Shown here piece after piece: positions 44,305 to 57,788 of a stretch of 64,000 nucleotides of DNA. Position 1 is the first letter of the stretch, and every line of letters begins with the position of its first letter. This DNA is from Vogesella sp. XCS3 (GTDB lineage Bacteria; Pseudomonadota; Gammaproteobacteria; Burkholderiales; Chromobacteriaceae), in the NCBI RefSeq assembly GCF_020616155.1, contig NZ_CP085530.1, forward strand, positions 2,068,501 through 2,132,500, in the 5' to 3' direction. Position numbers and translations under genes: made by a program. The notes under the pieces were generated by a model. It searched no databases. It was not told the DNA's origin and worked only from the letters and a program-made list of their open reading frames with translations.

Positions 44305-45293
44305 GGTTTACTGCCCAGGTGGTCAAACCACGCTCGCGTCGCATCGGCGATGCTTTCCGGCGTCCACAGTGGGGCATCGTTCCAGTCTTCCATGCACTGT
44401 TTCATGATGGCAACCCCTTGCTCGAAAGGGACTTGCGGCGCCCAGTCGAGCGCAGCACGGATGCGGGTGGTATCGGCAAAAGTGCAGTCCGGCTCGCCGG
44501 GGCGCTTGGGAATATAGCTGCGCTGGCCACCAATAAGGTCCACCAGCTGGTTGACGCTGTAGTGGTTGCCGCTGCCCACGTTGAAAGTTTCACCGCAGAT
44601 GCCGGACTCGGCTGCCGCCAGAAAGGCGCGGGCCACGTCGGTGACAAAGGTGAAATCGCGGGTTTGTGTGCCGTCGCCGACAATGGTCAACGGCACACCC
44701 TTCAGCCGCTGGGCCAGGAACACGCCGAACACTGCGCCGTAGGCACCACTGGTGCGTGAACGCGGGCCGTACACATTGAACAGGCGCAAGGCCATCGCCG
44801 GCAGCTGGTAGACCTTGGACCAGTGCAGCACCAGTTCTTCCCCCATCGCCTTGGTCAGCGCGTACGGGTACTCGGGCCGTACCGGAGCCGTTTCCGGCGT
44901 GGGGTAGGTGTCAGGAATGCCGTAGCAGGAAGACGAGGCAGCGTACACCAGCCGTTTGACACCCTGTTCGCGCGCCGCTTGCAGCACGTTCAGCGTGCCG
45001 CTGACGTTAACATCAAAATAATCATCCGGCTGCTCGATGGACGGCACGATATCGGAGCGGCCCGCCAGGTGCATCACCCAGTCCACGCCGGCAAAGTGCG
45101 GCATCAGCGCGGCGCGGTCACGAATGTCGGCTTGCACAAAACGCAGGCCGGGCGCTTGTTGGTAGGCCGCCAGATTGCGCAGGTTGCCGGTGGACAGGTC
45201 ATCCAGCGCCACCACCTCGTGGCCCTGCTGCAGCAATAATCCGGTCAAATGGCTGCCGATAAAGCCGGCAGCGCCCGTTACCAACACTTTCAT
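44301..45293 (-). CDS. NAD-dependent sugar nucleotide epimerase/dehydratase
   Basis: The 330-residue extended SDR has the NAD motif VTGAAGFIGSHL, the acidic LDDLSTG, the active-site AASSSCYG with YPYALTKAMGE (YxxxK), and RLFNVYGPRSR. It resembles UDP-glucose 4-epimerases and WbpP-like enzymes. As the first gene of the sugar operon it has a clear ribosome site (AAGGAATTG). It would epimerise the activated sugar. Confidence 0.9.
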   Translation of the reverse strand: MKVLVTGAAGFIGSHLTGLLLQQGHEVVALDDLSTGNLRNLAAYQQAPGLRFVQADIRDRAALMPHFAGVDWVMHLAGRSDIVPSIEQPDDYFDVNVSGTLNVLQAAREQGVKRLVYAASSSCYGIPDTYPTPETAPVRPEYPYALTKAMGEELVLHWSKVYQLPAMALRLFNVYGPRSRTSGAYGAVFGVFLAQRLKGVPLTIVGDGTQTRDFTFVTDVARAFLAAAESGICGETFNVGSGNHYSVNQLVDLIGGQRSYIPKRPGEPDCTFADTTRIRAALDWAPQVPFEQGVAIMKQCMEDWNDAPLWTPESIADATRAWFDHLGSKP

Positions 45294-45370
45294 CTCAATT
45301 CCTTATTATTGAAATTCATCGATATCTATCTGTATCGACCACATACGCTATTAGTTGAGCATCAACATGT
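45294..45370 (-). promoter_or_regulatory. AT-rich gap that should hold the promoter of the sugar operon
   Basis: These 77 bases are distinctly AT-rich against their flanks and precede the first gene of the sugar operon. On the minus strand ATAGCG and ATAGATAT lie near possible -10 positions, but no strong pair is seen. Read-through from the purine gene upstream is possible. Confidence 0.4.
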
Positions 45371-46093
45371 TCAAAGCGCTTGCAGGATGCGCTGCAGTTG
45401 GTCGGTGGAACCGGCGATGATAGCAGGGTTGAAGTTGGCCGCCGCTTGCTGCCCGCCCAGGCCGGACGCCCAGTTGGTGACGATGCACAACGAGGCATAA
45501 GCCAGCCCCAGCTCGCGCGCCAGTGCCGCTTCCGGCATGCCGGTCATACCGACTATGTCGGCGCCCAGCCGCGACAGGGCGCGCACTTCGGCAGCGGTTT
45601 CCAGGCGCGGGCCCTGGGTGCAGGCATAGACGCCACCGTCCGCCACGTCTACCCCGGCTTGCTGCGCGGCGGCCAACAGTTGCTGGCGCAAGGCGTTATC
45701 GTACGGCTGGGCAAAATCGACATGCTGCACCGCAACACCCTGCCCTTCGTGATAGGTATGCTTGCGGCCCCAGCTGCTGTCGATCAGGTCGTCCGGCAAG
45801 GCCAACCGCCCCGGCGCCAGATCGGGACGAATGCCTCCGACACTGGCGATGGCAATGACCTGACGCACGCCCAGGCTGTGCAGCGCCCAGATATTGGCGC
45901 GGTAATTGATTTCATGCGGCACGATGGAGTTGCCGTAACCGTGACGGGCCAGGAAAACCACCGATTGCGCCGCGATCTGCCCGAACGTCAGCGCGCAGGA
46001 CGGGTCGCCGTAAGGCGTACGAACGATCTGGCGATGGGTGATCTGCAGGATGGGGAGTTGGGAAAGACGGGAGCCTCCGATAATGGCAAGCAT
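45371..46093 (-). CDS. S-methyl-5'-thioinosine/methylthioadenosine phosphorylase family protein
   Basis: From the ATG at 46093 with AAGGAG upstream the protein has 240 residues. It begins LAIIGGSRLSQLP and has FLARHGYGNSIVPHEINYRANIWALHSLGVRQVIAIASVGGI, the substrate segment TQGPRLETAAEVRALSRLGADIVGMTGMPEA, and CIVTNWASG. This is the MTAP/PNP class, which cleaves methylthio-nucleosides with phosphate in purine and methionine salvage. Pseudomonas-type members prefer methylthioinosine. Neighbouring hpt fits salvage of the released base. Confidence 0.87.
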   Translation of the reverse strand: MLAIIGGSRLSQLPILQITHRQIVRTPYGDPSCALTFGQIAAQSVVFLARHGYGNSIVPHEINYRANIWALHSLGVRQVIAIASVGGIRPDLAPGRLALPDDLIDSSWGRKHTYHEGQGVAVQHVDFAQPYDNALRQQLLAAAQQAGVDVADGGVYACTQGPRLETAAEVRALSRLGADIVGMTGMPEAALARELGLAYASLCIVTNWASGLGGQQAAANFNPAIIAGSTDQLQRILQAL

Positions 46094-46142
46094 GACATGC
46101 TCCTTCTTGTTATGACTGACTTCCATTTTAATCCGCAGGCAT

Positions 46143-46174
46143 GAAAAAAGCCCACAACATTTCCATGTTGCGGG
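46143..46174 (-). terminator. Terminator of hpt
   Basis: On the minus strand GCCCGCAACAT-GGAA-ATGTTGTGGGC (one G-T pair) is followed by TTTTTTC. It lies just after the hpt stop. Confidence 0.85.
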
Positions 46175-46196
46175 CCTTGCAAGCCAATGCCGGCGC

Positions 46197-46739
46197 TTAT
46201 TTCAGCGCATGGATCGCCGGCAGGTTACGCCAGGCACCGCGTACGTCCATGCCGTAGCCGAATACATAACGGTCTGGCACGTCCAAGCCGACGAAGTCGG
46301 ACTTGATCGGTTTTGCTTTGCTGATCAGTTTGTTGGCGAAAACGCCGCTGTAGAACGCCTTGGCGCCCATTTCCAGCACTTTGTCGCGGATAGCCGCCAT
46401 AGTGTGGCCTTCGTCCAGGATGTCGTCCAGCACCAGTACCACGCGATCGCGCACGTCTTCTTTTGGTGCGGTCTTCCACACCAGCTCGCCGCCCTGGGTT
46501 TTGTCGCCATAACGGGATACGTGTACGTAGTCAAAGTCCAGCGGGAACAGCAGACGCGGTAGCAGCTGGCCGGTGAACACCACCGCGCCACCCATTACCG
46601 ACAGTACCAGCGGGTAGGTTTCACCCAGCTCGGCAGTGATTTCGGCGGCCATGCGGTCTACCGCGGCGTCCACTTCGGCTGCGCTGAACAGGATATCGGA
46701 GCTATTGAGAATGCCACGAGCTTCGGCAACATTAGGCAT
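46197..46739 (-). CDS. hpt: Hypoxanthine phosphoribosyltransferase
   Basis: The 180-residue enzyme starts at the ATG at 46739 with AAAGGAAA upstream. The PRPP motif is RVVLVLDDILDEGHTM, and the end LDVPDRYVFGYGMDVRGAWRNLPAIHAL is the base-binding hood. VMGGAVVFTGQLLPRL is also typical. It converts hypoxanthine or guanine to IMP or GMP. Own terminators on both sides indicate a single-gene unit. Confidence 0.93.
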   Translation of the reverse strand: MPNVAEARGILNSSDILFSAAEVDAAVDRMAAEITAELGETYPLVLSVMGGAVVFTGQLLPRLLFPLDFDYVHVSRYGDKTQGGELVWKTAPKEDVRDRVVLVLDDILDEGHTMAAIRDKVLEMGAKAFYSGVFANKLISKAKPIKSDFVGLDVPDRYVFGYGMDVRGAWRNLPAIHALK

Positions 46740-46751
46740 GGTATTTCCTTT

Positions 46752-46790
46752 CAAAAAACAAACGCCGCCTTTATGACCAAGGCGGCGCAG
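46752..46790 (-). terminator. Terminator of galU
   Basis: CGCCGCCTT and AAGGCGGCG form a perfect 9-bp stem; the minus strand then reads TTTGTTTTTTG. Confidence 0.88.
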
Positions 46791-46805
46791 AATGTCAATG
46801 CGGGA

Positions 46806-47678
46806 TTAGCCGCGTTGTAGCGAATTCAGGTAGGCGCAGAAGTCTGCACCGACTTCGTGGTGCTGCAGGCCGAACTCCACCGTAGCTTTCAGGTAGCCCA
46901 GCTTGGAACCGCAATCGTAGCGTTTGCCCTGGAATGGCAAAGCCAGCACCGGCTCGTCTTTCATCAGCGCGGCGATACCGTCGGTCAGCTGGATTTCGCC
47001 ACCGGCACCCGGCACGGTATTGATGAGCTTGTCGAAAATACGCGAGGTCAGGATATAGCGGCCAACTACCGCCAGATTGGACGGTGCCACGTCCGGGTGC
47101 GGCTTTTCCACGATGCTGGCCACTTCCTGATGGCCGCGTACGTTTTTCTGTACTTCGACGATACCGTAAGAGCCGGTTTCCTCACGGGCAACGGTTTCCA
47201 CACCCAGTACCGAGCTGTGCGTGTCATCAAACAGGCGCACCATCTGCTCCATGGCACCGGGCTCGCCGGCGATCAGGTCATCAGCCAGAATCACGGCAAA
47301 GGGCTCGTCACCCACTACCGGTTTGGCGCACAGTACGGCGTGGCCCAGGCCCAGCGCTTCGGCCTGGCGGATGTAAATGCAGCTGACGTTGGCCGGCAAA
47401 ATTTCCTGCACCAGCTCCAGCAGCTTTTTCTTGTTACGGTTTTCCAGCTCGGTTTCCAGCTCGTAGGCCTTGTCGAAATGGTCTTCAATACTGCGTTTGT
47501 TACGCCCGGTGATGAAGATCAGCTCGGTGATACCCGCCGCTACAGCTTCTTCCACCGCGTACTGGATCAGCGGTTTATCCACCACAGGCAGCATCTCTTT
47601 CGGGCTGGCCTTGGTGGCAGGCAAGAAACGCGTCCCCATACCGGCAACCGGAAACACTGCTTTACGAATTTTTTGCAT
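46806..47678 (-). CDS. galU: UTP-glucose-1-phosphate uridylyltransferase
   Basis: The 290-residue protein is read from the ATG at 47678. It has the nucleotide-binding [37 protein letters not shown], the VILADDLI metal site, and [21 protein letters not shown]. GalU makes UDP-glucose for surface polysaccharides. The upstream frame to 47732 is not coding-like. It lies 57 bases after the TPR/GT9 gene. Confidence 0.96.
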   Translation of the reverse strand: MQKIRKAVFPVAGMGTRFLPATKASPKEMLPVVDKPLIQYAVEEAVAAGITELIFITGRNKRSIEDHFDKAYELETELENRNKKKLLELVQEILPANVSCIYIRQAEALGLGHAVLCAKPVVGDEPFAVILADDLIAGEPGAMEQMVRLFDDTHSSVLGVETVAREETGSYGIVEVQKNVRGHQEVASIVEKPHPDVAPSNLAVVGRYILTSRIFDKLINTVPGAGGEIQLTDGIAALMKDEPVLALPFQGKRYDCGSKLGYLKATVEFGLQHHEVGADFCAYLNSLQRG

Positions 47679-47734
47679 GTGAAGACACCTGCCTCTGCAC
47701 CAGAAATGAATAATCGGTGTGGATTCTAACATTT

Positions 47735-51615
<3,881 letters not shown>

Positions 51616-51678
51616 CTAACCTGGAATGCAGCACGCCGGCAGCTGCCGGCGTGATAGTGAATGGGAAATGCTGGCCGC

Positions 51679-52821
51679 TCAGGCAAACAGCCGCAGGGCA
51701 GCCACGCTGCCTGGCGCAATGCCGCGGTCGTCCATATTGCCGTAGATGCGGGTGAGCTGATCGCGGATCTGCGCCAAGCCCTGGTCGCTGAGCACACGGC
51801 GGTTATCGTCTACCAGCTGCGCGTCAAACTCTTGCGACAAATGCTTGGCAAACTGTACTGCACGGTCGAATACGGCTACCCCGCCAGCCACACGCGGCAC
51901 GTCGAACATCAGCGTCAGCGCCGGGAACTGTTTGTCCAGCAAGGTGTGCAAGGTAAACGGGGTCTGGTCGGCAGAAGCCAGCGAAAACAGCGTATTGCCG
52001 GAGTCGGCCAGATAGTGGAACTGCCCATCCGGCTCCAGCTGCAGGCCGGCGGCCTCGGCAACACTGCGCAGGCGCGCACCGGCAATGGGCTTGCCTGCCA
52101 CAATATTGATACCGATCAGCACGTCTACATCAACGCAGAAGCGGTCCAGCTCGCGCGCCGACACCAGCTTTTGCTGGCGCTGCGGAAAACTGACCTGGGC
52201 GCCGAGCTTTTCAGCGTAGTGGCTTACCTGTTGGCAGAAGCTGGCCAGTTCCTGCTCGGTAACCGCACCGCCGCGGTCAACCAGCTGCAGGCCAAAGTTC
52301 ACTTGTTTGTAGCGGGTGCCCGGCAGGATTTCGGCCGGTTTCCACAGGCCACGCTCGGTGCGCAGGATAGCCTGCACACGTTTGGCCACATTGAAGCGCG
52401 GCAGCTGGTCTAGCGCCTGCGGCTGCGCGAAGACCACCTCGGCGATGAAGTCCAGCGACGGATCCAGCAGCGATACCACCAAGGCCTGGTGGTCGGCCGC
52501 GTCCAGCTCCGGAGGCTCCTGCACTACCGGGGCAGCAGGCTCCGGCTCGGCGGTGCGCACCAGCGGCGCGGGCGGCGGGATATCGTTCAGGTAGGCTGGT
52601 GTAGTGTCGTCTTCGTCATCCAGCAACACGGGCTCCAGACGCGCCTGCTGGCCGTCACGCACATTATTTCTGGGGACGTCCAGCAACACATCGGTGTGAT
52701 GGCGTGCAAAGGCCTGGCTAGTCTTCTTGCGAAAGCGCCATTCCTGATAAAAATTGAAGCCGAATACCAGTGCTACTACCAATGCACTCAGCAACAAGAT
52801 GCCTATTTTCATTTCGCTCAT
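51679..52821 (-). CDS. zipA: Cell division protein ZipA homologue
   Basis: The 380-residue protein has an N-terminal membrane anchor (KIGILLLSALVVALVFGFNFYQEW), an acidic and Pro-rich linker, and a C-terminal ZipA-like FtsZ-binding domain (IGINIVAGKPIAGARLRSVAEAAGLQL, LTLMFDVPRVAGG). ZipA tethers FtsZ at midcell. Gene order smc-tonB-like-zipA-ligA supports it. The start could also be three codons later. Confidence 0.88.
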   Translation of the reverse strand: MSEMKIGILLLSALVVALVFGFNFYQEWRFRKKTSQAFARHHTDVLLDVPRNNVRDGQQARLEPVLLDDEDDTTPAYLNDIPPPAPLVRTAEPEPAAPVVQEPPELDAADHQALVVSLLDPSLDFIAEVVFAQPQALDQLPRFNVAKRVQAILRTERGLWKPAEILPGTRYKQVNFGLQLVDRGGAVTEQELASFCQQVSHYAEKLGAQVSFPQRQQKLVSARELDRFCVDVDVLIGINIVAGKPIAGARLRSVAEAAGLQLEPDGQFHYLADSGNTLFSLASADQTPFTLHTLLDKQFPALTLMFDVPRVAGGVAVFDRAVQFAKHLSQEFDAQLVDDNRRVLSDQGLAQIRDQLTRIYGNMDDRGIAPGSVAALRLFA

Positions 52822-52920
52822 TGAGCTTTTTCCACAGCAGCAGCCATTATCCGAACCGGTATTATAACAAACCCCCGCAGGGGTACGGCGCGTGAATCAG
52901 TACGTCATTTAGCGTTTTGT

Positions 52921-53601
52921 TCAATTTTCGTCAAGGGAAAAGCGCACCGGCAGCACCAGCTGGGCTGCCACCGGCCGCCCGTTTTCCAGCGCGGCCTGGA
53001 ACTGCCAGCGCGCCACGCTATCGCGCGCGGCCTTGTCCAGGCGGGTAAAACCACTGCTTTTCTGCAGCTCGGTGCGCTGCAACCTGCCATCGGCATCTAT
53101 TGCCAGCCGCAACATTACCACGCCTTGCTCGCCCAGATCGCGCGAGATGACAGGATAATCGGGCCGCGGCGCTTGCAGTACACGGGCGGGGCGGCTACTG
53201 GCGGCCTCCTGGCTACCCGCCTCGCCACGGGCCGGGCTCTGCCCACCCGGTGTAAGCGGCGCAGCAGCACCAGCGGGCAGCGCTGGCGCAGGGCTAGTGG
53301 ATAACGGTACCGCGACAGGCACCGGCGCGGTGGCGGTTGATACGGCTGCATCTTGCGCTGCCACAGGGTTGGCCGCGCGCGCCACTTGCGCTGCCCGCCC
53401 GCCGTGATCCGGCTTTGGCGCAGCCGGCCTGGCTGGCGTGCCCGGGCTCGCCCGCGGCTGGTGCGCATAGGCTGATACCGGTGCCGGCTGCAGGCTGATC
53501 AGCAAGGCGGGGGGCCCTGCCGGTGGCAGCGACAAGGCTGTGGCCAAACCCCATAGCAGCAGGGCATGCAGCAGTAGCGATGCCAGCAGCGCCCGGCGCA
53601 T
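52921..53601 (-). CDS. TonB-family energy-transducing protein
   Basis: This 226-residue protein has an N-terminal membrane helix (RRALLASLLLHALLLWGLATAL), a long Ala/Pro-rich periplasm-spanning segment (about 30-140), and a TonB C-terminal domain (APRPDYPVISRDLGEQGVVMLRLAIDADGRLQRTELQKSSGF, then LDKAARDSVARWQF). ExbB and ExbD are not adjacent. It starts 4 bases after smc. It may couple to an outer-membrane receptor elsewhere. Confidence 0.85.
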   Translation of the reverse strand: MRRALLASLLLHALLLWGLATALSLPPAGPPALLISLQPAPVSAYAHQPRASPGTPARPAAPKPDHGGRAAQVARAANPVAAQDAAVSTATAPVPVAVPLSTSPAPALPAGAAAPLTPGGQSPARGEAGSQEAASSRPARVLQAPRPDYPVISRDLGEQGVVMLRLAIDADGRLQRTELQKSSGFTRLDKAARDSVARWQFQAALENGRPVAAQLVLPVRFSLDEN

Positions 53602-53605
53602 GGGC

Positions 53606-56600
53606 TTAAGCCGTTTCGCGCATTTTCAGCGCCTCGACAATATCCACCGCCACAATACGGCTGCAGCCTTGCTCTTGCATGGTCACGCCCACCAGCTGCT
53701 CGGCCATTTCCATGGTGAGGCGGTTATGGCTGATGTACAGGAACTGCGTGTGCGCCGCCATCTGCTTCACCAGGTCGCAGAAACGGCTGGTATTGGCGTC
53801 GTCCAGCGGGGCGTCCACTTCGTCCAGCAAGCAGAATGGCGCCGGGTTCAGGCTGAATAGCGAGAACACCAGGCTCATGGCGGTAAGCGCTTTTTCGCCA
53901 CCCGATAGCAAGTGGATGGTGCTGTTTTTCTTGCCTGGCGGCTGCGCGATGATCTGGATACCCGCCGATAGCAAATCCTCGCCGGTGAGCACCAGCTCGG
54001 CGCGGCCGCCGCCAAATAGCGTGGGGAAAAACTCACTCATCTTGGCGTTCACCGCGTCGTAGGTAGCCTGCAGCATATCGCGGGTTTCGCCGTCGATTTT
54101 GGCGATGGCTTCTTCCAGCGTAGCCATGGCCTGCATCAGGTCATCGGTCTGGCTGGCCAAATAGTCGCCACGCTTTTTGGCTTCTTCCAGCTCTTGCAGC
54201 GCGGCCAGGTTCACCGCGCCCAGGCCATCGATGGCGCGCGCCAAGCGGGCGATTTCTGCGGCCAGTGCATTGGGTTTTACCGCGTCGGTCAGGTGCGGCA
54301 GCAGCGCGGCTTCGTCGGCCTCGGCGGTTTTCAGCTCTTCGTCAAAACGCTCTACGTTCAGCCGTGCTTCCTGGTGTTTCAGCAGCCAGTCCGAGCGCGC
54401 CTCGCGCAGCGCCGGCAGCGCCGCGTTGATTTCTTGTTGACGTTGCGTGTACTGGCGCAGGGCTTCGGTGAGGGCATTCAGCTGGTCGCGGGTAGCGGAC
54501 AGGCTGTGCTCGCGCATTTCGCGCACCGCCAGTGCCTCTTGCAACACGTCGTCCGGCGCGGCCTCTTCTACGGTTTCGGCCTCCATGACCAGCGTTTCCA
54601 GACGCTCCTGCAGCTGCTGGTCGCGCTCGACCAGCTCGCGCGCGCGGCGCGCCAGCTCGGCTACTTTTTGTTCGGCGGTGTGCTGGGCCAGCTTGATTTC
54701 GTGCAACTGGCGTTCGGCGTCGCGGGTTTTGTTACGCGCCAGTTCCAGACCGGTTTCGGCGTTCAGGCGCGCCAAGCGGGCGTCTTCCAGCTGCTCGGCC
54801 AGCTCTTCCAGCTGCATGGCGTTTTCTTCAGCCAGCAGCTCGGCATCGGCGATGGTGTCTTGTGCGGTGCTGCGCTCATCTTGCAGGCGCTGCTGCTCGG
54901 CGTGGATGGCCGCCAGGCGGGCGGCGCCCTGCCGTGCGGCCTGGTCCAGCTTGACGTGCTCCAGCGTGGCGGCGTTCAGCTCCGCCTCTAGCCGCGACAC
55001 GGCGGATTTCTGCGCGCGGATGGCTTCGGCCAGCATGCCCAGCATGGAAACCACGCTATCGCGGCGGCGCTGCGCGTCGCGCTGCTGTGGCTGCAAGGTG
55101 GCTAGCCGTTCGGCGGCGGCGTCACGTGCGGCTTTGCGCGCCATCATGCCGTCGCCAGCTTGCGCGGCGTGAAAATGCACGGCATGGCGGCTAATGCGGT
55201 GGCCTTGCGGCGTAACCCAGCACTCACCGGCGGCCAATTCGCCACGGCGGGCGATGGCGTCGTCCAGGTTGGCCGCGCAGTACACGCCGGCCAGCCAGTC
55301 GGCCAGCGCGCCGGCAAAAGCGCTATCCACGCTAAGCTGCTGCAGCAAGGCGGGGCGCGGGCCGCTGGCCGCGGGCTGGCTGGCTGGCTGATCCACCAGC
55401 GCCACCGGGGCGGGTGGGTCGGTGTCGCCAGCGTGGCCTGCACGAGCGGCCAGGCGCTCGCCCAGTACCACCTCCACGGCGGTGCGCCAGGCATCATCTA
55501 CCTGCAGGCTTTGCCATAGCGCCGGTGCGTCGGCCAGCTGCTGGCTGGCCAACCAGCCGGCTAGCTGCTCGCCTGCTGCTTCGCGGGCCAGCACGGCGTC
55601 AAGCGCGGCCATTTCAGCTTCGGCGCGGGCGGCGTCGCTGTGCAGGGCGTTGAGTGTTTTATCCAGTTGCTCGCGCTCGGCAGACAAGTCGGCCTGTTTG
55701 GCTTCATCTGCGGCCAACCTGGCGCGCACGGCGTCCAGCGCGCTGCGGGCTTTGTCTACTTCGGCACGGGCAGCGTCCAGCACGGCGTGTTCTGGCAGGT
55801 TCAGGTCTTGCAGCTCGCGCTGCAGGGCGTGTTCGCGCCCGGCCAGCTGCTCGATACTGCGGCGCAGGTGCTCGCCCTGTTGCCGCGCCAGGTCGCGCTC
55901 GCGGGTCAGGTTGGCAATTTGCGCGGTCATCTGCGCCAGACGCTGGTCGGCCACGCGGAAGGCGGCCTCGGCCGATGGCAGGCTGTCGGCGCCGTCTTCC
56001 AACCCCATTTGCGCTTCTTCCATGCGCATCTGTGCTTCTTCGCGGCGCGGCAGCCAGTCGTCCAGCTCGTCTTCTACCTGGGCTTGGTGCTCGGCCAGCT
56101 GCTGGCGCTCGTTGCGGGCGCTGGCCAGCTCGCGCTCCAGCCGTTCGCGGCTTTGCAGTCGGTGGCGCTGCTGCTCTTCCAGCCGCGCCAGATTGGCATT
56201 GGCTTCAAACAGCGCCTGCTGCGCCTCGTGCACGGCATCGCTGGCGGCGTAGTGCGTTTCGCGCACGGTTTCCAGCTCGGTTTCCAGGTGGGTATGGGCG
56301 GCTTCCAGCGCGGTTTCTTCGGTTTCGATACGCGCCAGCTCGCCACGTGCGGTGGCTTCGATGCGGGCGGCTTCTTCGCGCCGCGCCAAGGCCAGCAGGT
56401 TTTGCTTGAAGGTGAGCGCGCCGCGCATGTCCTGGTAGTTGGCCGCCACTTCGGCTTGCTCGCTCAGGCGTTCTACCTGGCGGCCCAGCTCCAGCTTGAG
56501 ATCTTCGATACGGGTCAGGTTGTCGCGGGTATCGGCCAGGCGGTTTTCGGTTTCGCGGCGGCGTTCTTTGTACTTGGACACGCCAGCCGCTTCTTCCAGA

Positions 56601-57088
56601 TAGGCGCGTAGCTCTTCGGGGCGGGCCTCGATAATGCGCGAGATCATGCCCTGCTCGATCACCGCGTAGCCACGTGCACCCACGCCGGTACCAAGGAACA
56701 GGTCAGTAATGTCGCGGCGGCGCACTTGCTGGTTATTGATGTAATAGCTGGATTCGCCCTGACGCGTGAGTACGCGCTTGATAGACACCTCGGCGTACTG
56801 CCCCCACGGGCCGGTAAGCTGGCCGTCGGCGTTATCGAATACCAGCTCGACCGAGGCACGTGATACCGGTTTGCGCGTGCTGGAACCGTTGAAAATCACG
56901 TCTTGCATGGACTCGCCGCGCAGCTGCTTGGCGCTGGACTCGCCCAGCACCCAGCGCACGGCGTCGATCACATTGGATTTGCCGCAGCCATTGGGGCCGA
57001 TCACGGCCACCAGCTGGCCGGGCACGGCAATACTGGTAGGGTCGACAAACGATTTGAAGCCGGCAAGCTTGATATGGGTAAGGCGCAA
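53606..57088 (-). CDS. smc: Chromosome segregation protein SMC
   Basis: The 1160-residue ATPase has the N-terminal head (LRLTHIKLAGFKSFVDPTS, Walker A GPNGCGKSN), two long coiled-coil arms with a central hinge (about 510-640), and the C-terminal head with signature LLSGGEKALTAMSLVFSLF and Walker B CLLDEVDAPLDD. The start is probably the TTG at 57088, which gives the family-standard MRLTHIKLAGF; the frame is open 5 codons further upstream. SMC with ScpAB compacts and segregates the chromosome. It heads the operon with tonB-like, zipA and ligA. Confidence 0.95.
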   Translation of the reverse strand: MRLTHIKLAGFKSFVDPTSIAVPGQLVAVIGPNGCGKSNVIDAVRWVLGESSAKQLRGESMQDVIFNGSSTRKPVSRASVELVFDNADGQLTGPWGQYAEVSIKRVLTRQGESSYYINNQQVRRRDITDLFLGTGVGARGYAVIEQGMISRIIEARPEELRAYLEEAAGVSKYKERRRETENRLADTRDNLTRIEDLKLELGRQVERLSEQAEVAANYQDMRGALTFKQNLLALARREEAARIEATARGELARIETEETALEAAHTHLETELETVRETHYAASDAVHEAQQALFEANANLARLEEQQRHRLQSRERLERELASARNERQQLAEHQAQVEDELDDWLPRREEAQMRMEEAQMGLEDGADSLPSAEAAFRVADQRLAQMTAQIANLTRERDLARQQGEHLRRSIEQLAGREHALQRELQDLNLPEHAVLDAARAEVDKARSALDAVRARLAADEAKQADLSAEREQLDKTLNALHSDAARAEAEMAALDAVLAREAAGEQLAGWLASQQLADAPALWQSLQVDDAWRTAVEVVLGERLAARAGHAGDTDPPAPVALVDQPASQPAASGPRPALLQQLSVDSAFAGALADWLAGVYCAANLDDAIARRGELAAGECWVTPQGHRISRHAVHFHAAQAGDGMMARKAARDAAAERLATLQPQQRDAQRRRDSVVSMLGMLAEAIRAQKSAVSRLEAELNAATLEHVKLDQAARQGAARLAAIHAEQQRLQDERSTAQDTIADAELLAEENAMQLEELAEQLEDARLARLNAETGLELARNKTRDAERQLHEIKLAQHTAEQKVAELARRARELVERDQQLQERLETLVMEAETVEEAAPDDVLQEALAVREMREHSLSATRDQLNALTEALRQYTQRQQEINAALPALREARSDWLLKHQEARLNVERFDEELKTAEADEAALLPHLTDAVKPNALAAEIARLARAIDGLGAVNLAALQELEEAKKRGDYLASQTDDLMQAMATLEEAIAKIDGETRDMLQATYDAVNAKMSEFFPTLFGGGRAELVLTGEDLLSAGIQIIAQPPGKKNSTIHLLSGGEKALTAMSLVFSLFSLNPAPFCLLDEVDAPLDDANTSRFCDLVKQMAAHTQFLYISHNRLTMEMAEQLVGVTMQEQGCSRIVAVDIVEALKMRETA

Positions 57089-57227
57089 GGGGCGAGTCCA
57101 CAAACGGTTGAATCAGCCGGGCATTTTACCCGCCCGCACCCACCCTGCGCCAAAGCAATCTGTCTGCAATAAAAAGAAACTGCGGCCAACCTTTGCCGGG
57201 CATGACATTGGTTGCCATAATGCGCCT
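57089..57227. promoter_or_regulatory. Divergent promoter region between smc and yqgE
   Basis: The 139-base gap contains no gene. A full 12-base TGCGGCCAACCT repeat lies at 57181-57192. On the plus strand TTGCCATAATGCG near 57211 has a -10-like TAATGC but no clear -35. Confidence 0.4.
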
Positions 57228-57788
57228 ATGGAAACGCTATCTCTTGCCCATCATTTCTTGATTGCCATGCCCGATATGGCCGACCCGCTGTTTGCCAAAA
57301 GCATCGTGTACCTTTGCGAGCACGGTGAACAAGGTGCCATGGGGGTGATTATCAACAAGCCTTCCGGCATCGTGCTGGCGCAGCTGCTGGAGCAGATCGA
57401 CCTGCCGCTGACCAACGACGACACCAACACCACGCCGGTTTTCTTTGGCGGCCCGGTGCAACCAGACCGTGGCTTTGTGCTGCACAAACCCATCGGCAAC
57501 TGGCAATCCACCCTCACCATCACCGACGACCTGGCGCTGAGCACCTCCAAAGACATTCTGGCTGCTGTGGCCGACGGCCGCGGCCCGGACAAGCTACAGA
57601 TCAGCCTGGGTTACGCCGGCTGGGAAAAAGGCCAGCTGGAAGAAGAAATCGCCGCCAACAGCTGGCTTACCGTGGCTGCCGAAGACTGGGTGATCTTCGA
57701 TACCCCGGTAGAAGAGCGCTACACCTGTGCCATCAAGCTGCTGGGCTTTGACCCGGCGCTGCTGTCCAGCGTATCCGGCCATGCATAA
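57228..57788 (+). CDS. yqgE: YqgE/AlgH family protein (UPF0301)
   Basis: From the ATG at 57228 the product is 186 residues. It has the family signature [42 protein letters not shown], then [15 protein letters not shown] and the end of the domain [23 protein letters not shown]. The molecular function is not established. It overlaps ruvX by 8 bases, the standard gene pair in beta- and gammaproteobacteria. Confidence 0.95.
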   Translation: METLSLAHHFLIAMPDMADPLFAKSIVYLCEHGEQGAMGVIINKPSGIVLAQLLEQIDLPLTNDDTNTTPVFFGGPVQPDRGFVLHKPIGNWQSTLTITDDLALSTSKDILAAVADGRGPDKLQISLGYAGWEKGQLEEEIAANSWLTVAAEDWVIFDTPVEERYTCAIKLLGFDPALLSSVSGHA

